This document shows positions 24,230 through 35,461 of a stretch of 64,000 bases of DNA, piece by piece. The notes beneath the pieces were generated by a model that did not search any database, had not been told where the DNA came from, and saw only the letters and a program-made list of their open reading frames with translations. Origin of the DNA: Garcia nutans (lineage: Eukaryota; Streptophyta; Magnoliopsida; Malpighiales; Euphorbiaceae). A program made the translations under genes and the position numbers. Positions within the stretch are counted from its first letter, which is position 1, and each line of letters begins with the position of its first letter. The stretch is taken from assembly GCA_947685225.1 (NCBI GenBank), contig CANTUV010000003.1, positions 4,100,001 through 4,164,000 on the forward strand, given 5' to 3'.

Positions 24230-24272
24230 CCATCTCATTCACCAGAGACATTTGTAGCAAATTGAGACCAAA
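24230..24272 (-). pseudogene. DUF3598-type pseudogene, exon 2 (5' part)
   Basis: A CTATAG acceptor at 24273-24278 precedes this 43-nt piece on the minus strand. It encodes WSQFATNVSGE, then an in-frame TGA (24237-24235) where a Trp is likely, then DG. It joins across the Reina target duplication to the rest of exon 2 at 19025. Confidence 0.75.
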
Positions 24273-24361
24273 CTATAGAAAATAAGATAAGAAAAGAAAG
24301 ATCAGAGAAAAAAATTGAAAAAGTGGAAAAGGGTAAATAATTAATGGGATAGGGAACTTAC

Positions 24362-24580
24362 TGGTTGTGGGTATGGTGGTGGAGACACCATCGGAGACAA
24401 CAGTGGACTTTGCAACACAAGATAAGGAAGTGGATGGACTGGATTGGCTACTGTGAAGGAGAGAGTGTGGTGAATTTGATGGAAAGTGGTGAAGGCTTTT
24501 GATTGAAGCTTTGAAAACGGCAAACTCATTGGAATTGGAACTCTGTTTTGAACGATCACACTGTTGCCTGTTAACGCCAT
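24362..24580 (-). pseudogene. DUF3598-type pseudogene, exon 1 with transit peptide
   Basis: The ATG at 24580 has a good context (AAAATGGCG) and opens MALTGNSVIVQN, a basic and Ser/Thr-rich start typical of plastid transit peptides. The frame that joins exon 2 in phase is a different one, ending CVAKSTVVSDGVSTTIPTT, so a net 1-nt indel lies inside the exon. The donor GTAAGT at 24361 starts an 89-nt intron. Confidence 0.65.
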
Positions 24581-26119
24581 TTTCGTCGCCTTTCGATACT
24601 CTGCTTTTGTGCAAGTAAACAAAAGGAAAAGAAAATAGGCGAGGGAGCACCAATGGCTTTGGATTCTGGTACCCAAAAAATAAGTTCAGAATATTCTCTC
24701 CTGGCTAAAAGCATTAATTGAGGCATGACCACGGCTTCCCAACAATAAATTTTTTAAATTAAAACCGTGGGATGAAAATGAGCTTTTAAAATTTTCGCAA
24801 GAACACTAATTAGCATCTTTTTTTCCCCCTCATTTGGACAAATAAAGAATATGCTCCTCCCGAAATCACCAATTTATAAATAAAAAAATTATCATTCTCA
24901 AATTATAACCTTACACAACCAAAAAAATATTAATTATATTTTTTTAATTATATTCTTATGGGTAATGACTTAATTAATAAAATAATAGTATAATAGTAAT
25001 AAATTAATAAAAAATATTTTACTTAATTTAAAATAATTTTATATAATATTTAAAAATTTTATTGACTTTTTAATAGATCAGCAGGAAGAAAAAAGTATTA
25101 AGTATTGGTCTAAAATTAAAAAATAAATAAGTAAAATAAAATAAAAAAAATAAAGAAATAAAAATTCATTATGGGGTTGTTTCTAAAAAAGTACTTGTTT
25201 AAAGTTAGAGACATTTATATAACTATTTGAAAAATAATTTTTATTATAAAAATAATACAAAAACTAAAAATAGTTACACTTTTATAAAAAAAAATGGTGC
25301 AAAATTTTAAAAATATCTCATTTCTCACTAAAATAATTTTTTTTTAAAATACATCTTTTCTCACTATAATTAATATTTTACTTCAATTTTTTTCATTCTT
25401 CACTATTAAATAAAAATATTCTGATAAAATAATAAAAAAATAATATTTTAATTATTTTTCATCATATAAAAATCACAATTTTTTATAAATAAAAAATTAT
25501 AATTTTAATTATAAAAAATAAGTAACTTAAAAAAATACAAAATACAAAAATATATTAATAAAAATTATTAAATTTATTTTTAAATAAATTTTACATATTA
25601 TACACATAAAAAATAAAAAAAATACACATAATTTTATTATGTAGATGCATAGTAGATATGTTATGTATATTCCATGGATATTGTAGACGTGCTATAAATG
25701 TAATGTATATTATTTAAGTTGTATGTATTTTATATAAAAATTATTGAATGTTGTGAATAAAACATTAAATAAATATTAAAAATATTATGTAAATGTGTTG
25801 TAGATGCATTGTAGATATGTTGTAGATGTAGTTTATATTGTTGATTTGTATTTTATATATATTGTATATATATTATGTATATATTGCATATATTTTTTTA
25901 ATGTGTATATTGAAAATATGACAATAAAAAAAAGTTTAAATAAAAAAATATAAAAAAATACAATTTTAAAAAAATAAAAAAATTTACAGAAAAAAAAAGA
26001 AAAATCACCGTGAAAGAGGTAAATTTGGAAATAAAATGGGCGGTCAGGTATTTATAAAAAGTGAACTGTTTTCGGATGTAAATAATGTAAATTTCTCGAA
26101 AGTTTATCGCTCGACTTGG
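24581..26119. other. Upstream flank and AT-rich spacer
   Basis: The first 100-200 bp would hold the old promoter of the DUF3598-type gene on the minus strand. The remainder is very AT-rich (A and T runs, with GTAGATGTA-like reiteration at about 25640-25890). No gene or complete transposon was recognised. Confidence 0.5.
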
Positions 26120-26565
26120 CTATAGAGGAGTGCTAGTTCTCAAATTGGCAAAACATAGCCTTTTTTAACTAGTGTGCCTATAAAATATGGTTTCAAACAT
26201 TGTCCATTAACTATGCAGATTTCCATAAAACTATGGATGAATCTTGATAACTTTAAAGGGACATGATCACATTGATTTGAGTATATTAGGAAATGCTTTA
26301 CTCTAAACTTGTAGAGAAGAACATGCTGGCCCTCTTGGAATTGGCAATATTAGATATGCTTTTCATGTCATGTTTTAGTGTGCTACTTGTAAATATTGGC
26401 ATTTTCCTATATATTGAGTCGTAATTCTTCCAACTTGCCAAACTGAAGAAGTCTCTTAGCACCAGCAAATGCTAAATCTATATTCAACTTCTCGATAGCC
26501 CAATAAGCGCGATGCTCTAACTCCACGAGTAGATGACAAGGTTTGCCAAATATAAGCCTATAAGG
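26120..26565 (-). pseudogene. Athila/Tat-like Ty3 integrase C-terminal fragment
   Basis: On the minus strand, from about 26565 downwards, the translation reads PYRLIFGKPCHLLVELEHRA, then YWAIEKLN. These are hallmarks of the integrase C-terminal region of plant Athila/Tat-type Ty3 elements. After a frameshift it continues with QFQEGQHVLL and VNGQCLKPYF, also typical of that region. Stops and frameshifts are frequent, and no RT, protease or gag is adjacent. It is a truncated fossil, and probably part of the older element into which the giant LTRs at 27-44.5 kb later inserted. Confidence 0.75.
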
Positions 26566-27036
26566 TGGTTATTAACACTCAATTTTTTATGCTTCTATTG
26601 GTTTTACAATGCCTGATGATGAAAATTGGAATTATGTCTTGAAATGGAAAGATTTTCCCTAGGAATACATCGAGTGTATTAAGAACTTTTGGATTTGGGC
26701 TTGAACTTAAGTGTGAATTTTATGACTTGTCTCGAAATCTTGGGAGGACGACCCGAATGGAATTTTCATTGAAATTCATAGTGGTGCCGAAGGGCGAGGG
26801 CTGATAGTGATGAGTCAAGTGTCGATCCCACAAGGAAGAGAATTGTGTCAAGTACCAACCTACTAAACTATCTTATTATTTGGAAAACTATTTTTAAAAA
26901 AAATAATTCTTCAAAGTTGTTGCAATTATTTATTTCTATATAAGTTGATCTCAGGATTAGACTTCATCAATTTGATTTCCCTCTGGTTTTTTTGAGTTTT
27001 CTTAATTGATTAAATTCAATTTGATTAATAGTATAA
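26566..27036. other. Probable LTR or leader of an old Ty3 element, copy A
   Basis: This holds a motif GTGTCGATCCCACAAGGAAG (26826-26845) and then an AT-rich tail, a pattern common in long LTRs of dicot Athila/Tat-like elements. It continues beyond the nested insertion at 40087-40715. A related sequence is seen at about 46235-47019. Confidence 0.4.
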
Positions 27037-28171
27037 TGTAATGCCCTAAAAATTTTAAGTACTGATTTTTCTGCATTAAGTGTATATATATGTGTACATC
27101 GAATTGATTATGATATTATGTGGTTTGAATATTTAGAATTGATAAAAATAAGGTTGATTAAGCCTTAATAAGTGAAAAAAAAAATTTAATCCAAGTATGA
27201 ATAATATCGGTATTTCTAGAAAAGATTTTTGAAGGGGCAAAAAATTATGAAAATGCCCTTATAACTCTGAAATAAACTTGTACCATAATTGGAATGTAAA
27301 ATATGATAATAGGATTTTAAAGTAGCTAAAGTAATTATTTTTACAATGTTACGAGGTTAAAAATCATATTAATAGTTAATTAAAAAAATGGGTGTACTGA
27401 AATAATGGTATGAGTGAGTGTGTTGGATAAAAATCCTAAATACTATAAAAAGGTTTCTAGTCTCTTCTGCTCCCATCCATATACGTAGACACCTTTTTCT
27501 CCACCTCCATCTTCTTCTTTCTTCTCCTTATTGTATTCTTACCTATAAATCATAAACATATTAAAAGAAAAACATGATTTTGGTAGAGATAGCTAATTTA
27601 AGCATGATTTTTCAAGAAAATCATTAGTAATCCAAAGAATTGAAAGGAAGAGCAAGCGAAGAGCAATTTTAAAGAGGATAGTGCTTGTATAACACTTATT
27701 TTGCTATTAATTGAATTAATCTTCATTTTGCTTAATCAAAGAAGTTTGTGACTTGATAAAATGTAGTGATTTGTGAAAGAAAGTGTGTATTGAAGGATTA
27801 AAAGAGTTAATTGTGAAACTTTAATTCTTTGAAAGTAAAGCTAATATTTTGGTGTATACAAAGTGCATTTATTGAGTTTTAATTGAAATCATGTAATATC
27901 CCGGAATAAACCCTAAGAGTTTTGGAGTTATTGTTGTTGTATTTGGATTTAATGTATATGTGTATATGTGAAATATAAGGATAATATATGTAAGACATAT
28001 ACATATACATCACATATACATGGGATATATATAATGGTGAAGGATAAGTGAGTTGTATATATATTTGTATAACTAAATAATAATAATAATAATAAAGACA
28101 AAAAGAAAAGAGAAGAAGAAAATCAAAGAAAGAATATGTGGTGGAGATTTAAAGTATTATTATTATTATTA

Positions 28172-28187
28172 TTATATATATATATAA
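28172..28187 (+). promoter_or_regulatory. LARD-1 LTR core promoter (TATA)
   Basis: TATATATATATAAGG lies about 280 bp into the LTR and 30-60 bp before a CTTCTTCTTCC pyrimidine tract typical of plant start regions. The 3' LTR has the same arrangement at about 34870-34885. The assignment is by position and sequence only. Confidence 0.45.
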
Positions 28188-28261
28188 GGATAAGGACAAA
28201 GGAGAGAAGTAGAAACTTCTTCTTCCTTCTACTCCTTCTTCGTCTTCTTCGTTCTTCTTGG

Positions 28262-28301
<40 letters not shown>

Positions 28302-28407
28302 TGTGATTTTCTTACCAAATTTCTTAAGGAATTCAAGAGATTTGATGATAGAGATGAAGATTTGATAAAGGATTCAAGTAAGTATTTATTTCTTTAAATT
28401 GATTTTC

Positions 28408-28739
28408 ATTGTTTGAGTTGGGTTTGGTATGGTTGATGTGTGATGATGATGATATTGAAAGATTTAAGTATATATATGTGTTGATTTGGTAATTGGATGA
28501 TGATAATATGATTATTTGTGAAGATGATGATGAATTGTTGAATAAGGGTTGAGTTTAATGAAATTTGGGGATTTGATAAATTGGTATATGAATGATGTTT
28601 ATAATGATGATTGGTGTGTGTTTTGAGTGTTGTTGATGTTTTGGTAAGTTTGTTATGGTTTTTGGGTGTGTTTGATGAAGATTGTTTGAAGTGAGTAATG
28701 ATAAAAAGATGGGTATTGTTGGATGTTGTTGTGTGTTGA
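28408..28739 (+). other. 332-nt cytosine-free stretch (5' LTR)
   Basis: I find no C on the plus strand between the C at 28407 and the C at 28740. The stretch is G-, A- and T-rich and lies just downstream of the first donor-like site. The same 332-nt run occurs in the other LTR at 35100-35431. Such complete GC skew behind a start site favours RNA-DNA hybrid formation. Confidence 0.9.
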
Positions 28740-28769
28740 CCGGAATCTGGGTTTTTAGTCGGACACGCC

Positions 28770-29115
28770 CAGAGACACGGCCAGTTTGTTAGGCGTGTCG
28801 TTGGTTCTGTTTTCTGGAGTTGGTAGCACGAGCAGTGACACGCCCATGTTATTGAGCGTGTCATAAGTTCTGTGTGGCAGTAGAATTGACACGACCAGTA
28901 ACACGCCCATGTTATTGAGCGTGTCATAGCTACTGTGAGTTTGGAGAATTGACACGGCCATGAGCACGCTCTTGTTGATTGGACGTGTTGATGTTTTTGA
29001 GATACAGAATGTATTACACGCCCAGTGACACGCCCGTGGTTATGAGCGTGTCAATGTTTCTGTGTTGTGGAGTTAGGGCAAGATCAGGAACATGCCCGTG
29101 TTGATGAGCGTGTCA
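28770..29115 (+). repeat. 63-bp palindromic tandem array (5' LTR)
   Basis: Six units recur every 62-64 bp, marked by GCGTGTC at 28793, 28856, 28919, a variant ACGTGTT at 28983, then 29046 and 29108. Most units pair a GACACGCC with a downstream GCGTGTC, so each can fold into a hairpin of 7-8 bp. The minus-strand reading frame of 173 codons here is a by-product of a period divisible by three. Confidence 0.9.
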
Positions 29116-29542
29116 TGTGTTGAGTTTGCCCTAATTGATTCTTATTTGTATTATCTCATGTGTATTTCTAAGTGAGTGTGTATGATTACTTTTGGATTAG
29201 GTTTTAAGAGATGGAATTGCCCCTAATCCAAGTATTGAAAGATCTATGGAAGAGAAGTTATATGGGAGTGAGTTCTTTAGAGGTAAGTACAAAACCCTAT
29301 TGGATTGCATATAAGTATATTGTTAAAATAAATATTAATATTGTATATGCAATGAAAAGATAAGAGATATGATAATACATTAATACATATAAGATGTGAA
29401 GGCATTCAATATATATATATATATGTTATGAAATGTGAAAGATGTGAGGATATGATTTGTATGATGTGTATTCCAATTTATATGGTAATGCAATTGATTG
29501 TGCATACTTGAGTAATGAATGATTATGTATATAAATATCAAA

Positions 29543-29772
29543 GATGAACTATGAAATGTGATAATGTGATATTGTGATGAACTATGAAATGTGATAATGT
29601 GATATTGTGATGAACTATGAAATGTGATAATGTGATATTGTGATGAACTATGAAATGTGATAATGTGATATTGTGGTGAACTATGAAATGTGATAATGTG
29701 ATATTGTGATGAACTATGAAATGTGATAATGTGATATTGTGGTGAACTATGAAATGTGATATTGTGATGGAA
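29543..29772 (+). repeat. 33-bp tandem array (5' LTR)
   Basis: Seven copies of a 33-bp unit containing GATGAACTATGAAATGTGAT, the last one shortened. It lies between the donor-like GTAAGT (29283) and the acceptor-like AG (29974), so it would be intronic if those sites are used. Confidence 0.93.
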
Positions 29773-30012
29773 TATGAAATGTAAATTGAGAGGTGATGAT
29801 GTATAAAGCCATTGTGGTTGGCTATGATATTGAGAATGAGATAAATGAGGCATGTTTTGCCTAAATGATGCCATTGTGGTTGGCTATGATGATGTAAATG
29901 ATGATGAGAATGAGAATGAAATTGATAATGAAATAATAAATGAATTGTGTGGCTAATGTGTTATTCATTTTCAGAGTTTTGTTATTGGTGGCATGCCTAA
30001 TGAGTGTAACAA

Positions 30013-30180
30013 TCTCTTGAAGTTAGGTTGGATTGAATCCTTGAAGCCTAATTGAGATGTTACCACCCTTGAAGCTAGGTTGGGTTAGTTCTTGAAGCCA
30101 AGTTGGGTAGAAGCTTAGCATGCTTTGCTCCCCTTGAAGCTTGGTTGAACTTAATCCTTGAAGCCTAGTTGGGTATATGA
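30013..30180 (+). repeat. CTTGAAGCCTAGTTGGG reiteration
   Basis: About six degenerate copies of a CTTGAAGCCTAGTTGGG motif occur here. Related GCCGGGTTGAGG copies occupy the same place, just after the GGCATGCC block, in LARD-2 (49140-49330) and in the solo LTR at 60-63.5 kb (62328-62509). Confidence 0.7.
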
Positions 30181-30202
30181 TATTGATAAATGTGATAACA
30201 AA

Positions 30203-30280
30203 ACCAAAGCATTAACTCTGAACTTTGAATGACATATTAGTGTCTTTTGGGCCCGAGTCTGTCTTTGTTGTTAATGTGAT
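30203..30280 (+). promoter_or_regulatory. Conserved 75-bp LTR block
   Basis: The block runs from CCAAAGCATTAACTCTGAA to GGGCCCGAGTCTGTCTTT and a TTAATGTGA end. Near-identical copies lie at 36896-36975, 49389-49465, 56560-56637 and 62569-62642, within LTRs that otherwise align poorly. Function unknown. Confidence 0.8.
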
Positions 30281-30696
30281 GTATATACAAGTTGAAATAA
30301 ATGAGTAATGGGATCTATGTTGCCTTTGTTGGAAATGTGAGTTGTGAATGATGAATTGTGGTTAGTGATATGATTATATAACATACATGAATTATTGAAA
30401 GGAGATATGGTTTGTGAAGTTATATGCAATATGCGATTATAAAGTATAAAATGATATATATGATATGTATGAGGTGAAATTGGTAAGTATCATAATATGA
30501 AGGTTCTATCAATTTATTGAATTATGTTTGATGGTTATGTTATATGTGTATATGTATATCCTCTATAAGGTTAATAGGATTATATGAAGAATGCATTGAA
30601 AAAGGGGAAAACAGAGTAAGAAAATGTTAAAACATGAGACTAAACATATGAGGTATGTTTCCTTTATATTGTATATTTTAATGGTTACTTGTACTA

Positions 30697-30733
30697 CTAA
30701 GCTTTCGAGCTTAGCGCGGTTATCTTAATCGCG
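30697..30733 (+). promoter_or_regulatory. Paired-hairpin motif, LARD-1 5' LTR
   Basis: The first hairpin is CTAAGCT-TTCG-AGCTTAG, a 7-bp perfect stem with a TTCG loop. The second follows at once with arms CGCGGTT and AATCGCG (one G-T pair) and a 5-nt loop. CAGGTATATAGG follows. It sits about 390 bp before the LTR end. Confidence 0.8.
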
Positions 30734-31095
30734 CAGGTATATAGGTGATGAAGCTGGAGATAAGCTACTATGTCACAACGAGGACAAGTATAGTTCGAGA
30801 CCAACTAGATGGTGGTGCATGCATGTAATTATACTGTATTTTCATAAGAATGTATTCATTTGTATAAATGAATCTTTGGAAAAAACAATGTAACTTATAT
30901 TTATGTATTACCATGATAAGAATAACCATTTTGTAAATACTTTCATATGATTTAAATGTATTATGGTTTTAAAAATTAAAGTAAAGAGTTATAATGGTGA
31001 TGAAAAGTGACATTCTTATACTCTATATACATATTGTATGTGTACCTGGTATATGTACAGTATTTATATGGGGTATCGGGGTGTTACAATTATTT

Positions 31096-31108
31096 TGGTA
31101 TCAGAGCT
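31096..31108 (+). promoter_or_regulatory. LARD-1 primer binding site
   Basis: TGGTATCAGAGCT lies seven bases after the 5' LTR and matches the initiator-Met tRNA complement for 12 bases. Confidence 0.9.
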
Positions 31109-34100
31109 TAGGTTTCGAGATTCTCGGCCTAAGTAAATTTACAAAGAAAAGTTTAAAAAAAATGATGATAAATGAAAATAAAAAGAATGAAAATTTTGAT
31201 ACATGCACATGCATTAACACCTAGGTTGGTCTCGGATGTGGCATAATATGATTTGTAAAATATTTGTGTTACATGAGATGTTTAATATAGTTGATGATAT
31301 ATGTGTATACTATGTTGATGTGAGAAGAAACCATGATTGTTGGCAATGATGTTGGAAATGAATTATAATTGAGGCATAGTGCCTAATTATTTATGAGAAA
31401 CGAATTACGAAATGTAATGTGAAATATGCATGTTGATGAGACATATGAAAAATGTTATATCATGTGCAACATGGAATGTAATATTGATGTTTATGAGTAA
31501 TATTATGTATGACATAATATGAATTGAAAAATAAAGAAATGGAAAGGAAAATAAAGTTGGAAATGAGTTGAAAATCAAATTAAGATAAGAGTATGTACTC
31601 TTTCTTCTATACTTTAAACCTCTTTATAAGAAAGTTTATGTTGAGTTTGTTAGACAGAGGAAATAATGTCGAATTGTGAATATTGAAAGTTATGTTATTT
31701 AAATGAAGAGAGTATGGTGGTATATTGAATGAGTTGATGGGTATAGACAAAGTTTGACCATTTATGATTTGAATATGTAAAGTTAAAGTTTTTAAAAGAA
31801 AAAGAGATGATGTTGGTTAAATAAGGAAATATAATGGTGTTGTTGCATTGCTGTTTTAAATGCAAACATTGTGATTTTAATGTTAGAAATGTGATACGCT
31901 TGAGTGTTGTTAAAGCTCATATTAATGGTGGAAAGATGTGATAATTAGATTTTTGGAAATGAGCTTTAATATTTGTGAAAAGAATATACTTTGAGGTTGT
32001 TTTGTAATGTGTATATATAAGATGTTTTTTTTAAGTTGATATTAAGAACATAAGATGAGTGAATGGAAGTTTAAGTAAAGTAGTAAGTTGTGAAATTATA
32101 GTGTTAATGGAATTTGGGTAAATACTATTTGAGTATTGATAATCTTAATGTAAGTTAAACCCATGAGCTTGTGGAATGAATATTACTGTATATGAGAGTA
32201 CTATTAAATTGAATAATGTGATTGATAGTATGAGAATGATCATGCTTGCATTGACAAACCTGAGCAAAGCTAGGTCATGGGATGGATCAATGTGGATTTA
32301 AGAAATTGAGATTTGTCATAATTAGACTTGGAGAGTATAAAGAGATTATTGAGCCCAATGTATATATGAGTGGATGTAATGTACATGTGTATAGATATGT
32401 GAGTAATATATATATATATATATATATCTATGTGTTGAAGAATAAACAAATGGATGTATAGATGGTATACTAATGCATTTAAAAATATATGTGAGAGAGA
32501 TGTCACCTTAGTAGCGTGACTAAGATTTTGTGAAAGTAATATCATGGTGATAATGTATATGTGTTGGGTTGATAAACAACTTAAGTCATGTCAAAAAGGG
32601 ATAAAAAATGATGTTGTTCACGGAATAGTAAAATGTTAAATTGTGTTGAAAATATGTAAAAGAGGAATTAAATATCATTGTATGATTATGTGTATACATG
32701 TATAGAAAATGTGGAATGAGTTTTTGATATGAATGTAATTGTAAAATGTAAGAAATGTGGAAAGTAAATCACATTGTGAATGTGATCTATGGATGTGTTA
32801 TATAATTGCATATTTGATGTATATTGGAAATGACATTGCATGTAGTAGTGGACCTAAGAGAGATTAGGCCTTGATTGACGTAAAGAGTATGTGATGAAAT
32901 GAAAATAAGAATAAACTTAAGAAATGTTGGATAGTGAAATGGTTATGGAAATAAGGATTAATTTGGGAAATGGTGGACAGTAATATTGTTATGATAATAA
33001 CTGAATTTGGCTATCATAAATGTTATGAGCCAAAGTATTTGTGTGAGGAAATGTTCTGTGTATATAAATTTAATAAGAAATTATAAGGAAAAAAAAGAAA
33101 GTATAAAGAATGAAATTTATGTAAGATCTGTATAAGATTGAATGATGTGTGAAGGATAGGTTAAGGATAATATTGTTGTATATGAGACATGCAAATGGTG
33201 ATCAAATAATTAAGAGTAAATTGTGTTGAGATAGAGTTGACATATGTTAATTTTGGATGTAGTAAAGTTTGGAGAATGGAGATATAATATTTGTGATGCA
33301 ACTTAGTAGTATAATTGGAAAGTTGGAAATAAAATAATAGAGGAACAGTATTGATTTATAAGTTTCAGATGTGATCATTAATCTCCTATGGCCATATAGT
33401 GTATTTATGGTATTTGGCCGATTAACTTTGTTATCCACAGAATTGAGACTAAGAAAGTATAACTGTAATACTACTTTGGTAAGATTGATAATTATGTTTC
33501 TAGAAACATGATTAACGGTTATGATTGATGAAGTGTATTTTATGGTTTTTGTGTTAGCAATTTGGTTATAATTCTGGAAAAGAAAAGACAGAAAGAGAAT
33601 TGTGGAAATACTTTAAGTTATGAGTAATGTGAGAAAAAGGTAATTATTGTTAATATAGTAATGATATGATAAGTGAGAAGATGATAATGAAAGAAGATTG
33701 CAGAATGTGTTTGAGAGCTATATTGATTATGTTTATGGTATACGGTGAATAAGTGGATGGGTTTAAAATTTGAGTGAGTAAACTATGAATGATAAGCATG
33801 GTATGAGATAATTATGAAATTTGGTGGAATTGTATTGAGATAATGAAAGATAAACTATGTGTATATTGAAAGATAAATTAAAGTGGATGGTTATTCATGA
33901 TAAATTTAGATAAGTGAACTATTGATTTGAATCAAACAAGATTATGATGTTAAGATATTGTGGAGAATAAATCAATTGATCTGGATTTTTGCTATAATTG
34001 TGAATTATTATTGAGATTTAATATGTATGGTTGTGCTAAAGGCATAAGAGATAAATAATGATGTATACAATGTAAAATTTTGATAGATGAACGGACATGA

Positions 34101-34465
34101 ATTAATTGAATTATATCAATTTTAATGATGAGAAAAGGGAAGAAGTTGATTTCCTGTAAAGTAAGTTCAAAAGCATTGTATTAATATTGATGTTAAGTGA
34201 GAAAATACTAGAGAAGGAATGAAGTGTATGAGAAATAAGAATATTATTATCAATGAAGGTTTGATAAATGTTTGTTTGTAAGGATGATTGTAATGATGGG
34301 ATAATTAATATTAAGATATAAGTTTATGATCTTGAAAGTTAAAGTTAAGAGAATAGTTATAAAGAGATGAAGTGATAAAATATTTTGAATATTGGATGAG
34401 AATGTAATAAGGTATAAAGATTTTTATCGTGACAAGTTGTGGAATTGAATAATATAATTGACTCT

Positions 34466-34476
34466 AAGGGGGAGAG
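34466..34476 (+). promoter_or_regulatory. Second, upstream polypurine tract
   Basis: AAGGGGGAGAG lies about 110 bp before the 3' LTR, apart from the terminal tract. LARD-2 has a matching CTAAGGGGGAGAATAG at 54071-54086. It may be a central-type second plus-strand primer or a remnant of an earlier element end. Confidence 0.5.
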
Positions 34477-34571
34477 TGCAAACTATGTGATTTGATGAAA
34501 ATTTTAAATGGTGTATTGGTAAGAATGGAATGTTATTGTACTGAGTAATTTCGAGGACGAAATTTTTTTTT

Positions 34572-34586
34572 TTAGGGGGAGAGAAT
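34572..34586 (+). promoter_or_regulatory. LARD-1 polypurine tract
   Basis: A purine run TTAGGGGGAGAGAAT abuts the TG of the 3' LTR. It is preceded by a long T run and the Tekay-like CGAGGACGAAAT. Confidence 0.85.
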
Positions 34587-34849
34587 TGTAATATCCCGGA
34601 ATAGACCCTAAGAGTTTTGGAGTTATTGTTGTTGTATTTGGATTTAATGTATATGTGTATATGTGAAATATAAGGATAATATATGTAAGACATATACATA
34701 TACATCACATATACATGGGATATATATAATGGTGAAGGATAAGTGAGTTGTATATATATTTGTATAACTAAATAATAATAATAATAATAAAGACAAAAAG
34801 AAAAGAGAAGAAGAAAATCAAAGAAAGAATATGTGGTGGAGATTTAAAG

Positions 34850-34880
<31 letters not shown>

Positions 34881-34957
34881 TATGGATAAGGACAAAGGAG
34901 AGAAGTAGAAACTTCTTCTTCCTTCTACTCCTTCTTCGTCTTCTTCGTTCTTCTTGG

Positions 34958-34993
<36 letters not shown>

Positions 34994-35099
34994 TGTGATT
35001 TTCTTACCAAATTTCTTAAGGAATTCAAGAGATTTGATGATAGAGATGAAGATTTGATAAAGGATTCAAGTAAGTATTTATTTCTTTAAATTGATTTTC

Positions 35100-35431
35100 A
35101 TTGTTTGAGTTGGGTTTGGTATGGTTGATGTGTGATGATGATGATATTGAAAGATTTAAGTATATATATGTGTTGATTTGGTAATTGGATGATGATAATA
35201 TGATTATTTGTGAAGATGATGATGAATTGTTGAATAAGGGTTGAGTTTAATGAAATTTGGGGATTTGATAAATTGGTATATGAATGATGTTTATAATGAT
35301 GATTGGTGTGTGTTTTGAGTGTTGTTGATGTTTTGGTAAGTTTGTTATGGTTTTTGGGTGTGTTTGATGAAGATTGTTTGAAGTGAGTAATGATAAAAAG
35401 ATGGGTATTGTTGGATGTTGTTGTGTGTTGA
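35100..35431 (+). other. 332-nt cytosine-free stretch (3' LTR)
   Basis: Counterpart of 28408-28739. No C occurs between 35099 and 35432 on the plus strand. Confidence 0.9.
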
Positions 35432-35461
35432 CCGGAATCTGGGTTTTTAGTCGGACACGCC

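Larger units (their letters stand above)
8582..24580 (-). pseudogene. Plastid DUF3598-type protein gene, disrupted
   Basis: Four exons on the minus strand join in consistent phase into a protein of roughly 360 residues: exon 1 24580-24362, exon 2 24272-24230 plus 19025-18440, exon 3 17624-17425, exon 4 8626-8582. The N-terminus starting MALTGNSVIVQN is Ser/Thr-rich and transit-peptide-like. Exon 2 carries DGFGADF, NPIELPESVVPEAYREWEVK, LLPTVGCEADAATRY and YGPFRNGDQLGG. Exon 3 carries LILLPKQLWCSLK and TTRCVFSS, and exon 4 ends EIALARETATVQEV. I recognise this as the conserved plant/cyanobacterial DUF3598 family. The chloroplast ATP-synthase assembly factor BFA1 belongs to it as far as I recall; orthology is not established here. 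Four in-frame stops in exon 2, frameshifts in exons 1 and 3, a damaged intron-3 donor and a Reina insertion in exon 2 make it a pseudogene. Confidence 0.8.
27892..31088 (+). repeat. LARD-1 5' LTR (3197 bp)
   Basis: In order it contains a TATA-like run, a CT-rich start region ending GGCCGAGAGAG, a GA microsatellite, a donor-like GTAAGT at 28379 and a C-free stretch (28408-28739). Then come a 63-bp palindromic array, a second donor-like GTAAGT at 29283, a 33-bp array, an acceptor-like TTTTCAG at 29968-29974 and a GGCATGCC block. A CTTGAAGCCTAGTTGGG reiteration, a conserved 75-bp block and the paired hairpins follow. If transcription starts near the TATA, most of the LTR is transcribed leader. 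Confidence 0.92.
31089..34586 (+). other. LARD-1 internal domain, non-coding
   Basis: 3498 bp without a supportable reading frame, purine-rich and C-poor on the plus strand. It is colinear in short blocks with the LARD-2 internal domain. For example GAGAGATGTCAC (32490s), TAAAAGAGGAATT (32655s), CCTAAGAGAGATTAGG (32850s) and a TCACATTGTGAATGTGA hairpin (32770s) have counterparts in the same order there. Confidence 0.8.

Noticed and set aside
28406..28967. Minus-strand frames of 173 and 70 codons with Cys/Trp-rich repeated peptides (also at 35098-35659)
   Set aside because: They are translations of the 63-bp palindromic array, whose period is a multiple of three, plus the C-free stretch. Both LTRs carry them and no start context or family is recognisable.
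29380..29874. Minus-strand frame of 164 codons rich in His, Ser and Tyr (also at 36098-36568)
   Set aside because: It is the 33-bp tandem array read in one frame, and is low complexity.
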